A DNA stretch of 64,000 nt from Nocardia uniformis NBRC 13702 (GCF_001613345.1 NZ_BDCE01000087.1:1-64000), one strand, 5' to 3'; positions 26,007 to 34,863 are shown, numbered from the stretch's first letter. Notes: generated by a model from the letters alone, not told the origin. A program made the numbers and translations.

Positions 26007-27875
26007 ATGTGCGGAATCGTGGGGTACGTGGGGTATCGGGACGCGCTCGATGTTGTGGTGGATGCGTTGCGCCGCATGGAGTATCGCGGCTACGACTCCG
26101 CCGGAGTGGCGATCCTGAATGGGGCCGGCGGCCTCGCTGTGGAGCGCAAGGCCGGGCGGCTCGCCAATTTGGAGGCCGAACTCGCCGAGACGGGGGAGCA
26201 GCGGTTCGCTGGAACCACCGGTATGGGCCATACCCGCTGGGCCACGCACGGCGCGCCGACCGACCGCAACGCCCACCCGCACCGCGATAACAACGGCCGG
26301 GTGGCGGTCGTACACAACGGGATTATCGAGAACTTCGCACCGCTGCGGCGCGAACTCGAAGAGGCCGGGATCGAACTGCGCAGCGATACCGATACCGAGG
26401 TGGCGGTACACCTGGTGTCGTGCGCCTACGCCAAGGGCGCGACCGCGGGCGATTTCGTGGCCAGCGCGCTGTCGGTGGTACGCCGCCTCGAGGGCGCGTT
26501 CACGCTGGTCTTCGCACACGCGGACCATCCCGGCACCATTGTCGCCGCACGCCGCTCCACCCCACTGGTGGTGGGCGTCGGCAAGGGCGAGATGTTCCTC
26601 GGTTCCGATGTGACCGCCTTTATCGAGCACACCCGGGAAGCGGTGGAGCTGGGCCAGGACCAAGCCGTGGTGATTACCGCCGATTCCTACCGGGTCACCG
26701 ATTTCGACGGCAATGCCGATGGGGTGCGCACCCGCCCGTTCACCATCGACTGGGATCTGGCCGCCGCCGAGAAGGGTGGCCACGACTACTTCATGTTGAA
26801 GGAGATCGAGGAGCAGCCCGCGGGCGTCGCCGATACCCTCATCGGCCACTTCGCCAATGGCAAGATCGTGCTCGACGAGCAGCGCCTCGCCGATCAGGAA
26901 CTGCGCGAGGTCGACAAGGTCTTCGTCGTCGCCTGCGGCAGCTCCTACCATGCGGGCCTGCTCGCCAAATACGCCATCGAACACTGGACCCGCCTGCCCG
27001 TCGAGGTGGAGTTGGCCAGTGAATTCCGTTACCGCGACCCGGTTCTGGACCGATCCACACTGGTGGTGGCCATCTCACAATCGGGCGAGACCGCCGACAC
27101 TCTGGAGGCGGTGCGCCACGCCAAGGAGCAGAAGGCGCGCGTCCTGGCCATCTGCAATACCAATGGCGCGCAGATCCCCCGCGAATCCGATGCCGTGCTC
27201 TACACCCGCACCGGCCCCGAAATCGGCGTCGCCTCCACCAAAGCGTTCCTGGCGCAGATCACCGCCAACTACCTGGTGGGTCTGGCGCTGGCGCAGGCCC
27301 GCGGCACCAAGTACCCCGATGAGGTGGCTCGCGAATTCAGCGAACTGGAAGCCATGCCGAAACTCGTTGCGCGCGTGTTGGAGACGGGTCCGCAGGTACG
27401 TGCCCTCGCCCGGCAATTGGCGCACGAGTCGACGGTGCTGTTCCTCGGCCGCCACGTCGGCTACCCGGTAGCTCTCGAAGGTGCGCTCAAACTCAAGGAG
27501 CTGGCCTACATCCACGCCGAAGGTTTCGCCGCGGGCGAGCTCAAGCACGGCCCGATCGCCCTGATCGAAGACGGTCTCCCCGTCTTCGTGGTCATGCCCT
27601 CGCCGAAGGGCCGCGCCGTCCTGCACTCCAAACTGCTCAGCAATATCCGCGAAATCCAGGCCCGTGGCGCGCGCACCATTGTCATTGCCGAGGAAGGCGA
27701 CGATACGGTCCGTCCCTTCGCCGATCACCTGATCGAAATCCCCTCCGCCCCAACGCTGTACCAGCCCCTGCTGTCAACGGTTCCCCTGCAGATCTTCGCC
27801 GCCGAGGTGGCGCAGGCTCGCGGCTACGACGTGGATAAGCCGCGCAACCTGGCAAAGTCCGTCACCGTCGAATAG
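26007..27875 (+). CDS. glmS: Glutamine-fructose-6-phosphate aminotransferase
   Basis: 622 residues. Makes glucosamine-6-phosphate from fructose-6-phosphate and glutamine, the first step to UDP-GlcNAc. It begins MCGIVGYVG, giving the N-terminal nucleophile Cys after Met removal. The glutaminase domain has GMGHTRWATHG and HNGIIEN. Two SIS sugar-isomerase domains follow (ACGSSYHAG, SQSGETADT, GRHVGYPVALEGALKLKEL) and the family ending is KPRNLAKSVTVE. The start at 26007 is fixed by the need for an exposed Cys. It feeds GlmM, encoded upstream. Confidence 0.97.
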   Translation: MCGIVGYVGYRDALDVVVDALRRMEYRGYDSAGVAILNGAGGLAVERKAGRLANLEAELAETGEQRFAGTTGMGHTRWATHGAPTDRNAHPHRDNNGRVAVVHNGIIENFAPLRRELEEAGIELRSDTDTEVAVHLVSCAYAKGATAGDFVASALSVVRRLEGAFTLVFAHADHPGTIVAARRSTPLVVGVGKGEMFLGSDVTAFIEHTREAVELGQDQAVVITADSYRVTDFDGNADGVRTRPFTIDWDLAAAEKGGHDYFMLKEIEEQPAGVADTLIGHFANGKIVLDEQRLADQELREVDKVFVVACGSSYHAGLLAKYAIEHWTRLPVEVELASEFRYRDPVLDRSTLVVAISQSGETADTLEAVRHAKEQKARVLAICNTNGAQIPRESDAVLYTRTGPEIGVASTKAFLAQITANYLVGLALAQARGTKYPDEVAREFSELEAMPKLVARVLETGPQVRALARQLAHESTVLFLGRHVGYPVALEGALKLKELAYIHAEGFAAGELKHGPIALIEDGLPVFVVMPSPKGRAVLHSKLLSNIREIQARGARTIVIAEEGDDTVRPFADHLIEIPSAPTLYQPLLSTVPLQIFAAEVAQARGYDVDKPRNLAKSVTVE

Positions 27876-27924
27876 CTCCGCCGATCGGTGGACGGTATGC
27901 CAACGCAACAACTGATCTCGCAAG

Positions 27925-28040
27925 GTTCGGGGTAACTCCTCGGGGACCCCCAAAATCCGCGCGGCACCCAACCGCCGGCACGCGTGCGAAACGGTCGACG
28001 GCTCTTATGCCGTGCGCTGAAGTCTCGGGGAGGCGGGGGA
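27925..28040 (+). repeat. Interspersed repeat family A, copy 1
   Basis: About 115 bp from GTTCGGGGTAACTC to GAGGCGGGGGA. It contains an internal imperfect palindrome around ACCCAACCGCCGGCACGC. It lies in tandem with copy 2 just downstream of glmS, and an inverted copy occurs at 50934-51047. Homology to the distant copy extends about 20 bp further upstream (CAACTGAT...TCG). Confidence 0.85.
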
Positions 28041-28155
28041 GTTCGGGGTAACTCACCGGGTACACCCAAAATCGGCTCGGCTCCCAACCGCCGGCACGCA
28101 TGCATGAATGACGACGGCTGGGAGCCGGGCGCTGAAGTTTCGGGGAGGCGGGGGA
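28041..28155 (+). repeat. Interspersed repeat family A, copy 2 (tandem)
   Basis: Direct tandem copy of the preceding ~115-bp unit, starting GTTCGGGGTAACTCACCGG and ending GGGGAGGCGGGGGA. The internal stem CGGCTCCCAACCGCCG / CGACGGCTGGGAGCCG is nearly perfect. The unit ends 9 bp before the stop of the cupredoxin gene and may act as a terminator for the convergent genes. Confidence 0.88.
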
Positions 28156-28163
28156 GACGCCAC

Positions 28164-28589
28164 CTATTCGACGGTGACGGTGCCCTTCATCTGCGGATGC
28201 AGCGGGCACAGGTAGCGGTAGGTTCCCGGGACGGTGAAGGTATGACTCCACTCGCCCGAGGTGAAGATCGGGCTGTTGATCCCCATCGCCGCATCCCCGA
28301 TCCCCTGCACCGAATGCGGCACCCTGTCCTCGAACTTCCAGGTCACGGTGTCACCCGCCTTGACGGTAATGGCGGCGGGCGAGAACTTCATATCGTCGAC
28401 GGTCACTGTGACACTCGTGGCCGCGGGTGGCCCGGAGGTCGCGGCGGCCGAGGTCGAACCGGTTGTGGTGGGCGTACTGTCCGACGTCTTCGTGTCGGAT
28501 CCGCACCCAGCGACTAGCAGTGCCCCTGCCGCGACGAACGCGGTGAGCAGGACACGCACGGACGTACTACGGGAAGCGGTAGTCGGCAT
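28164..28589 (-). CDS. Cupredoxin-domain lipoprotein (blue-copper type)
   Basis: 141 residues. The signal peptide ends in lipobox LLVAGC. A Thr/Ser/Ala-rich spacer follows, then a plastocyanin/azurin-like domain (about 60-141). Copper ligands are visible: His in DRVPHSV, and Cys, His and Met in LCPLHPQM, with MKFSPAAITVKAGDTVTW as the typical first strands. The mature protein should be lipid-anchored outside the membrane and could shuttle electrons or bind copper. It is monocistronic, convergent with glmS. Redox partners are not visible nearby. Confidence 0.9.
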   Translation of the reverse strand: MPTTASRSTSVRVLLTAFVAAGALLVAGCGSDTKTSDSTPTTTGSTSAAATSGPPAATSVTVTVDDMKFSPAAITVKAGDTVTWKFEDRVPHSVQGIGDAAMGINSPIFTSGEWSHTFTVPGTYRYLCPLHPQMKGTVTVE

Positions 28590-29118
28590 GCTGGCCAGCG
28601 TAGTCTTCGCCGTTGGCAGACCATTCGCGGCCGGGCGGAGCCGCGACGAAGTGCCGCCACGCGCCCCCCGGCCCTCTCGCTGCTCGTCGCTCCATCCCGC
28701 TGGCGGGGCCGTCCTGGAACGGCTCGGCGATCGCGCCGCTCACACCGTCGAGCAGCATTGGGCTGCACCGATGATCGACAGGAACTGGTGGCGGCGGTGC
28801 GCGGTGCCCGCCACTCGGAGTTCGAAGGCGCGGCCCCGTCCTCCCGGCATGCTTATGGCCGGGATCCAGTGCTGCGGCGTGTGGATTCCGGCCACAAACA
28901 CGCCGGAATGACGACGGTGACCGGGCGTCATCGCGAGTTCGCGCTCAGTAGTCCATGGTGGATGCGGCTGGCGGTGGTCGGGCGGTTCGGGCGGGACCGG
29001 CGCGGGTGGGCGGATATCGTGGCCTTATGGCCGGTTGCTCGAGCGCCGTCGCTGGTGGGTGGGTCGGGCTGCGGGTCGGCATCCGGCTGGTCGAGCGGAA
29101 GTAGGAGGCGAAGCACCT
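28590..29118. other. Gap between cupredoxin and nnrD genes
   Basis: 529 bp without a convincing gene. It carries the REP-like palindrome pair at 28841-28913. The open frames crossing it are Arg-rich, lack ribosome-binding sites and match nothing recognisable. Confidence 0.5.
28841..28913. repeat. REP-like palindrome doublet (family C, copy 1)
   Basis: Two hairpins lie side by side. The first pairs CTCCCGGCATGC against GGCCGGGATCC across a short loop (28841-28867). The second pairs GGATTCCGGCC with CGCCGGAATGACG across ACAAACA (28882-28913). The second half recurs at 31067-31100. Confidence 0.7.
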
Positions 29119-30858
29119 GTGCGCGGATACTTCACGGCCGATGCGGTGCGGGCCGCTGAGGTGGAGCTTTTTACGCGGGTTCCGGCCGGTATGCCTATGC
29201 GGCGGGCGGCCTTCGGGCTCGCGGCTGTGGTTGCGAGGGAATTGCGTGCGCGGACCGGAGGAGTGGGCGGGCGGGTAGTGACGCTACTGGTCGGGTCCGG
29301 TGATAATGGTGGCGATGCGCTGTGGGCCGGGTCGATGCTGCGGCGGCGCGGTGTCGCCGTGCACGCGGTGCTGCTGTCGCCGGAACGCGTGCACCGGGAG
29401 GGGCTGGCCGCGCTGCGGCGAGCGGGCGGGCGGGTGCGGGACGAGGTGGGCGAGCCAGATCTGGTGATCGACGGAATTGTCGGTATCTCCGGGCGGGGCG
29501 CTCTGCGTCCCCGGGCCGTCGAACTCGTTGCCACCGTGACTGTCCCGATTATCGCCGCCGACCTACCCAGTGGTGTGGACCCGGATACCGGCGCGGTAGT
29601 CGGTCCGGCGGTGCGTGCCGATGTGACGGTCGCCTTCGGTGCGTACAAACCGGTGCATGCCCTCGCCGCCCCCTGGTGCGGGCGAATCGAACTGGTGCCC
29701 ATCGGATTGCGGCTGGCGCTGGAGGTACCGCCGCTGGTATCGCGGTCGATTGATCGGGACCGGTTGAATCCGGCGGACCCGCGGTCGTCCGATGTGGGGC
29801 GGTCATCGCGTTCGAGTGATGCTGCGCTGGAACCGGATTCGAGCGGCGTGGAAGACGCGCTCCACCCGAGCCTCGCCGACTGGGAGACGGAGATGCTCGG
29901 CGCGGAAGGGCAGGCTGAGCCGAGTCCTGCTACCCGCCAACCAGGTTCGCCGGGGACGACGCGACCGCTACAGTCGCGTGCTGCCGCCCAGGTCCCGGAT
30001 TCGTCCGGCGCGCAGGGGCTGCCCCAGCCGAGTCTTGTTGCGTTGGAGCCGGTGTCGATCGGCGCGGACTGGCCGGTGCCGGGGGCCGCCGATGACAAGT
30101 ACACCCAGGGTGTGACTGGCGTCTGTGCAGGTAGCGCCACCTATCCCGGTGCGGCCGTGCTGTGCACGGGCGCGGCCGTGGCCGCCACCTCCGGTATGGT
30201 CCGCTACTCCGGAACCGGTGCGGCCGATGTGCTGGCCCACTTCCCGGAAGTAATTGCCGCACCGACAGTTTCCGCCACCGGCCGCGTCCAGGCCTGGGTA
30301 TTCGGCCCGGGCGCGGGTACCGACGATGCTGCCCGCGATCGCCTGGCCGAAATCCTCGCCACCGATCTCCCGGTGGTCGTCGACGCCGACGGCCTCACCC
30401 TCCTCGCCGCGGACCCCACCCTTATCTCCGGCCGCACGGCCCCGACGGTTCTCACCCCGCACGCGGGCGAATTCGCCCGCCTCACCGGACAGGATCCGAG
30501 CCCCGACCGGGTCGCCGCCGTCCGTAAACTCGCCGACTCCTGGCAGGTGACCGTCCTCCTGAAGGGCCGAGCCACCCTCATCGCCACCCCCGACCACCCT
30601 GTCCTGGTCAATGAGGCGGGCGGATCCTGGGCTGCCACAGCCGGGTCCGGCGACGTTCTCTCCGGCATTATCGGAGCCCTCCTCGCCGCGGGCCGCGACC
30701 CGTCCTGGGCCGCGGCGGCCGCCGCCCGGGTCCACGCCCTAGCCGCCAACCTCGCCGCCCACGACACCACCGCAGCCGGTTCCCCCACCTCCGCTTCCCC
30801 CCTGCTCGCTCACGTCCGCCAAGCCATCGGAGTGCTCCGCGACCTCGCCGAGGTCTGA
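29119..30858 (+). CDS. nnrD: Bifunctional NAD(P)HX epimerase / ADP-dependent NAD(P)HX dehydratase with an inserted linker
   Basis: 579 residues. Repairs hydrated NAD(P)H in the cytoplasm. The N-terminal epimerase domain (about 1-205) has LVGSGDNGGDALWAG and AADLPSGVDPDTG. The C-terminal kinase-like dehydratase domain (about 325-579) has FGPGAGTDD, VDADGLTLLA, TPHAGEFARL, LLKGRATLIA and the catalytic-loop AATAGSGDVLSGI. A Ser/Pro-rich insertion (about 211-315) separates them and makes the protein about 100 residues longer than its mycobacterial relatives. It contains an internal duplication. The GTG start at 29119 is fixed by AGGAGG 10 bp upstream. Confidence 0.94.
   Translation: MRGYFTADAVRAAEVELFTRVPAGMPMRRAAFGLAAVVARELRARTGGVGGRVVTLLVGSGDNGGDALWAGSMLRRRGVAVHAVLLSPERVHREGLAALRRAGGRVRDEVGEPDLVIDGIVGISGRGALRPRAVELVATVTVPIIAADLPSGVDPDTGAVVGPAVRADVTVAFGAYKPVHALAAPWCGRIELVPIGLRLALEVPPLVSRSIDRDRLNPADPRSSDVGRSSRSSDAALEPDSSGVEDALHPSLADWETEMLGAEGQAEPSPATRQPGSPGTTRPLQSRAAAQVPDSSGAQGLPQPSLVALEPVSIGADWPVPGAADDKYTQGVTGVCAGSATYPGAAVLCTGAAVAATSGMVRYSGTGAADVLAHFPEVIAAPTVSATGRVQAWVFGPGAGTDDAARDRLAEILATDLPVVVDADGLTLLAADPTLISGRTAPTVLTPHAGEFARLTGQDPSPDRVAAVRKLADSWQVTVLLKGRATLIATPDHPVLVNEAGGSWAATAGSGDVLSGIIGALLAAGRDPSWAAAAAARVHALAANLAAHDTTAAGSPTSASPLLAHVRQAIGVLRDLAEV
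29749..30063 (+). other. Interdomain insertion within nnrD
   Basis: In-frame segment coding about 105 residues rich in Ser, Pro, Asp and Arg between the two NnrD domains. It includes two related units, EPDSSGVEDALHPSLADWE and VPDSSGAQGLPQPSLVALE, about 54 residues apart. Composition differs from both flanking domains and resembles a disordered linker. Confidence 0.6.
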
Positions 30859-31141
30859 GCGCGCCCCGGTCGGTGGCTGGGTACGCCTCATCACCGCAGG
30901 CCGCACCCCTCCGTGCGGAGACGCGGGCCGAGCTGACTCAGCGGCGCACCGGAAACATCTCGGGCGGAGGTGGTTTCAGGCCGTCCTGCTGAGGTTCCTC
31001 GCGGATGTCGTCTGCCGCCCACCGGCATCCCGGTGCGATTTCGGCGGGAACCACTCGGATCGAAGGTCGATTCCGACCACAAGCGCGCCGGAATGACGAG
31101 AGGGCGATCACCAGGTGCTCGGGCTCGGAACATCTCGGAGC
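30859..31141. other. Convergent gap between nnrD and the membrane EEP gene
   Basis: 283 bp with no credible gene. It contains the family C palindrome at 31067-31100. Short near-copies of ACATCTCGG occur at both ends (about 30955 and 31130). Confidence 0.5.
31067..31100. repeat. REP-like palindrome (family C, copy 2)
   Basis: GTCGATTCCGACCACAAGCG followed by CGCCGGAATGACGA closely matches the second hairpin of the doublet at 28882-28913, with the same orientation and the same downstream GACGA. The first hairpin of the doublet is not clearly present here. Confidence 0.65.
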
Positions 31142-32131
31142 TCAGGGACGCGTCGGTACGAACAACACCACGGCCAGCGCCCGGTGATCGGTATGCGGCA
31201 CGCTGTGCGCCGAGACCTCGCCCACGCCGATGCGCTGATCAGCGAGAACGCGATCGATAGCGATCGGTGGAATGGGTCTGCCCGTGCCATGGCGGCCCGC
31301 GTACGGACCCCACGTTCCGACGAAGCCCGCACCCACCGTCGCGGCCGCGTCCCGATAACCGCGGGCGATGAGATCGCGCAGTGGAGCGTGGTCGAGGGTG
31401 GCGTTGAAATCACCGGCCAGGATGCGTGGCACACCTGCCGGGGGTGCGGTCGCGTTCGGTTGACTTGCCAGATCGGTGCGCCAGTAATTCAGGTTGTCCA
31501 GGTGCGCGGGGGGTGTGGTGTGCACCGATTCGACGAGTACCGGCTGCGCGCCCGGCACCGTGACGATGGCGTGAGCCTGCGCGAACTGCCCGGGATTGAC
31601 GCGCACACCGCCGTCGGTGAGCGGGTACCGCGAATACAGTGCGGAGCCTGATGCTTTCGGCAGCGGATGAGATTCGGCGTACGGCAATTCGCGGTCGAGC
31701 CCAGCCGTGCGCAATGCCGCAGCGGCCTCCGGCGTGTACTCCTGCAACGCCAACACATCCACCCGCTGGTCCCGAACCAGATCGACCAGGGCCACCGGGT
31801 CCGCCGCCCCGAACTGCATATTCGCGGTCAGCACCCGCAGTGCCACGGCTCCGGCCGCGCCCGTCTCCGCCGTTCCGAACGCGCGCGGCAGCACCGCCCA
31901 CGCCAAGGCAACCACCACCAAACCGGCAATACCGGCGAGCCACCGGCGCCGCAGCACCAGCATCAATACCAGCGGCAGCAGCGACCACGCCGCGATATAC
32001 GGGGTGAACGCCAGCAACTGCACCAGCGGGCCGCGCTCGGAACCGGTGAGTCGCACGAGCGCCCAGCAGGCGGCGGGCAGGATTACCAGGCAGCACAGCA
32101 CGGTTCGGGCAGTAGAGTTCACGGTCGTCAT
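31142..32131 (-). CDS. Membrane-anchored endonuclease/exonuclease/phosphatase family protein
   Basis: 329 residues. Three hydrophobic helices lie in the first ~90 residues (TVLCCLVILPAACWALV, LLAFTPYIAAWSLLPLVLML, LAGIAGLVVVALAWAVL), followed by an EEP catalytic domain. Motifs are VLTANMQFG, LALQEY with the catalytic Glu, LAGDFNATLDH, and TDHRALAV at the C-terminus. Topology suggests the catalytic domain faces outward. Relatives act on nucleic acids or phospholipids; the substrate is unknown. It is divergent from alr with a 175-bp gap. Confidence 0.85.
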   Translation of the reverse strand: MTTVNSTARTVLCCLVILPAACWALVRLTGSERGPLVQLLAFTPYIAAWSLLPLVLMLVLRRRWLAGIAGLVVVALAWAVLPRAFGTAETGAAGAVALRVLTANMQFGAADPVALVDLVRDQRVDVLALQEYTPEAAAALRTAGLDRELPYAESHPLPKASGSALYSRYPLTDGGVRVNPGQFAQAHAIVTVPGAQPVLVESVHTTPPAHLDNLNYWRTDLASQPNATAPPAGVPRILAGDFNATLDHAPLRDLIARGYRDAAATVGAGFVGTWGPYAGRHGTGRPIPPIAIDRVLADQRIGVGEVSAHSVPHTDHRALAVVLFVPTRP

Positions 32132-32306
32132 TCCTCCCCTGCGACGGTGCCGGGCGCCCGCCGCTTCCCGATCAAGCTACAAGCGGCTCATGTGCGTCCA
32201 GCGGAGAAAAAGTGGCGATGCCGTGCGCACTCGGCAGCGCCGGTACGACCAGCCGACGGCCGGGTGTGAGCGGAAGCGCACCGACCGGGATGGCAGGATC
32301 GGGGGC

Positions 32307-33449
32307 GTGAGCACCCTCGAGCCGCAGGTGGAAACCGTCATAGATCTGGACGCCATCGCACACAATGTGCGAATTCTGGCCGAGTATGCCGGGGACGCCG
32401 CCCTCATGGTGGTGGTCAAGGCCGACGGCTACAACCACGGTGCCGTCGAGGTCGGTCGGGCGGCGCTGGCGGCGGGGGCGCGCGAACTCGGGGTGACCAC
32501 GGTCGCGGAGGCGGTGGCACTGCGTGACTCGGGGATCACCGCGCCGATTCTGTGCTGGCTCAATACATCTGATGTCGATTTCGCGCCCGCGGTTGCCGCC
32601 GATATCGAAATCGGAGTGTCCTCGGTGGCGCATCTGGATGCCGTCGCCGCGGCCGCCCGGCGAATCGGGAAGATCGCGACCGTCACGCTGAAGGTCGATA
32701 CCGGCCTCAACCGCAATGGCGTTTCGGTGACCGAATATCCGGTGGTGCTACAGCGACTACGCGAGCTGGTCGACGAGCGGGTCGTGCGCTTGCGCGCCAT
32801 GTTCTCCCACCTCGCGCTCGCCGATTCGCCGGACCATCCCTTCAACGACATCCAGCGCGGCCGTTTCCTCGACTACATCGCCGCCGCCAAAGAGCAAGGA
32901 CTACAACCGGAGTTGGTGCACCTGGCCAATTCGGCGGCCACTCTCACCCGCCCCGATCTGGCCTTCGATATGGTGCGCCCCGGTATCGCGGTCTACGGCC
33001 TGTCCCCGATACCGGAGCTGGGAGATTTCGGTCTGCGCCCCGCCATGTCCTTCCGCGCCCGAGTCGCCCTGGTGAAGGATGTGGCTGCCGGAGAGGGTGT
33101 TTCGTATGGTCACGAGTGGATCGCCGACCGTGACACCACGGTGGCCCTCATTCCCGCCGGATACGCCGATGGTGTCTCGCGCATTCTCGGCGGCCGCTTC
33201 GACGTACTGGTCGGCGGCGCGCGCCACCCCAGTATCGGCCGCGTCTGTATGGACCAGGTGATGGTGGATCTCGGCGACAATCCCGACGGAGTCCGCGAGG
33301 GCGATACGGCGGTGCTGTTCGGTGGCACGCCCGGCGACCCGCACCCACAGGAGTGGGCCGACCTACTCGGCACCATCAATTACGAGGTGGTGTGCTCGCC
33401 GCGCGGCCGGGTCGCGCGCCGCTACACCGGGGAGATGACGAATGTCTGA
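32307..33449 (+). CDS. alr: Alanine racemase (PLP-dependent)
   Basis: 380 residues. Interconverts L- and D-alanine for peptidoglycan. The PLP-binding lysine is Lys38 in VVVKADGYNHG. The second catalytic residue is the Tyr in GVSYGHEW (about 270), and the C-terminal beta domain has SIGRVCMDQVMVDLG. The chosen GTG gives the standard N-terminus (VETVIDLDAIAHNVR); in-frame sequence upstream belongs to the divergent intergenic region. The end overlaps tsaE by 8 bp, as in mycobacteria. Confidence 0.96.
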   Translation: MSTLEPQVETVIDLDAIAHNVRILAEYAGDAALMVVVKADGYNHGAVEVGRAALAAGARELGVTTVAEAVALRDSGITAPILCWLNTSDVDFAPAVAADIEIGVSSVAHLDAVAAAARRIGKIATVTLKVDTGLNRNGVSVTEYPVVLQRLRELVDERVVRLRAMFSHLALADSPDHPFNDIQRGRFLDYIAAAKEQGLQPELVHLANSAATLTRPDLAFDMVRPGIAVYGLSPIPELGDFGLRPAMSFRARVALVKDVAAGEGVSYGHEWIADRDTTVALIPAGYADGVSRILGGRFDVLVGGARHPSIGRVCMDQVMVDLGDNPDGVREGDTAVLFGGTPGDPHPQEWADLLGTINYEVVCSPRGRVARRYTGEMTNV

Positions 33450-33897
33450 CGTACGTGGACATCGGGTGCTCCCGACCGTCGAGGACACCGAGGCCTTCGG
33501 GCGTGAACTCGCCGCCCAACTCCATGCCGGGGACCTGGTCGTACTCGACGGCCCCCTCGGTGCCGGCAAAACCGCGCTCACCCGCGGTATCGCCGCCGGC
33601 CTCGGCGTACAGGGCAGGGTGAGTTCCCCCACCTTCATCATCGCCCGCCAGCATCGTGCCGGATCCGATCCGGGTTCGGTCGGCCTCGTCCACGTCGACG
33701 CCTACCGCCTCGGCGGCGACCTCGATGAACTCGACGCCCTCGACCTCGATACCGATCTCGATGATGCGGTCGTGGTGGTCGAGTGGGGCCTCGGTGTCGT
33801 CGAACACCTCGCCGACCGCCATCTCCGCGTGCTGCTGCACCGCGAACCGGAATCCGACATTCGCACCGCCGAATGGGAATGGGTGTCGGCCAACTGA
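33442..33897 (+). CDS. tsaE: tRNA t6A biosynthesis ATPase TsaE
   Basis: 151 residues, usual length. A P-loop ATPase that assists TsaB-TsaD in making N6-threonylcarbamoyladenosine at position 37 of ANN-decoding tRNAs. Walker A GPLGAGKT is at 37-44. SSPTFIIA and the conserved HVDAYRLGG and VVVVEWG segments are all present. It overlaps alr by 8 bp. A ~250-bp gap with a family B repeat separates it from tsaB. Confidence 0.95.
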   Translation: MSDVRGHRVLPTVEDTEAFGRELAAQLHAGDLVVLDGPLGAGKTALTRGIAAGLGVQGRVSSPTFIIARQHRAGSDPGSVGLVHVDAYRLGGDLDELDALDLDTDLDDAVVVVEWGLGVVEHLADRHLRVLLHREPESDIRTAEWEWVSAN

Positions 33898-34009
33898 CGG
33901 TGGCGGACCCCGATGAGATGGTCGCAACAGCCCTCTGGCCGCACCGATACTTCGCCGTCGCGGCCCGACACATCCCAGCCAGTTAGCTTCCGAACCCTCT
34001 AACCAGCAT

Positions 34010-34118
34010 GTTCGCGGCCCGCCCCGTTCTGGACTGAGTGGAGCGGAGGAGCGAAGCGGGGGAGCGGAGGGAGGGAAGAACGGGGTTAGTAGGGCCGCAA
34101 ACCGCCGGAGCGAAGCGT
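34010..34118 (+). repeat. Interspersed repeat family B, copy 1
   Basis: About 105 bp from TTCGCGGCCCGCCCCGTTCT to ACCGCCGGAGCGAAGCG, including the purine-rich core GGAGCGGAGGGAGGGAAGAA. A closely similar copy occurs in inverted orientation at 46781-46893. It lies in the tsaE-tsaB gap and ends about 30 bp before tsaB. Confidence 0.88.
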
Positions 34119-34149
34119 AGGCAGACGACACAGTATCGTGGCTCTAATC

Positions 34150-34863
34150 ATGTTGGTATTGGCTGTCGACACCGCGACACCTGCCGTAACGGCGGGACTG
34201 GTGGAACTGGACCCGGCAAACGCCGGGGATAACGCACCTCGAATCACCACGATCGCCTCCCGGGTGACCGTGGACGCCCGCGCGCACAACGAGGTGTTGA
34301 CCCCGCAGATCCTGGCCTGCCTCGCCGAGTCCGGCCGGGCCAGAAGCGAAATCGACGCCGTCGTGGTCGGAGTGGGACCGGGACCGTTCACCGGCCTGCG
34401 GGTCGGTATGGCCACCGCCACCGCCTTCGCCGATGCGCTCGGCAAGCCCGTGTACGGCGTATGCAGTCTCGACGCCATTGCCGCCGATACCCAGAGCTAT
34501 ATCAAGAAGGACCCCGAGGAGCCGGTCGAGCTGCTGGTGGTCACCGACGCGCGTCGCCGCGAGGTGTACTGGGCTCGCTACCGCGCGCTGACCCCCGAGA
34601 ATCCGGGCGGTCGGATCGCCGGGCCCGAGGTAGCCAAACCCGCCGATCTGGATCCGAGCACGGCCACCCTCATCGCCGGGTCCGCCTCGCACGTCGACTA
34701 TTTCGATCTGCCGGTACTGCCGGTGGAGACCCCGTCCCCGGCCGGGCTGGTGCGCTGCGCCGCCCGGGCCCTGCTATCCGGTGCTGCGCCGGAGCCGCTG
34801 ACGCCGCTCTACCTGCGCCGTCCGGATGCCGTCGAGCGCAGCTATGCGCAGGTGAGTCGATGA
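34150..34863 (+). CDS. tsaB: tRNA t6A biosynthesis protein TsaB
   Basis: 237 residues. The non-catalytic ASKHA-fold partner of TsaD in the t6A complex. Typical features are LVLAVDTATPAVTAGL at the start, the conserved GPGPFTGLRVGMATA block (about 78-92), and DARRREVYWARY. The start MLVLAVDTATP is the family N-terminus; a GTG 12 bp upstream is an alternative. Neither has a ribosome-binding site, so translation may be near-leaderless. It overlaps rimI by ATGA. Confidence 0.94.
   Translation: MLVLAVDTATPAVTAGLVELDPANAGDNAPRITTIASRVTVDARAHNEVLTPQILACLAESGRARSEIDAVVVGVGPGPFTGLRVGMATATAFADALGKPVYGVCSLDAIAADTQSYIKKDPEEPVELLVVTDARRREVYWARYRALTPENPGGRIAGPEVAKPADLDPSTATLIAGSASHVDYFDLPVLPVETPSPAGLVRCAARALLSGAAPEPLTPLYLRRPDAVERSYAQVSR

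Noticed and set aside
27925..28155. Two-copy repeat as a possible CRISPR or rRNA/tRNA remnant
   Set aside because: Unit length (~115 bp), lack of spacers and an inverted third copy elsewhere fit an interspersed repeat instead.
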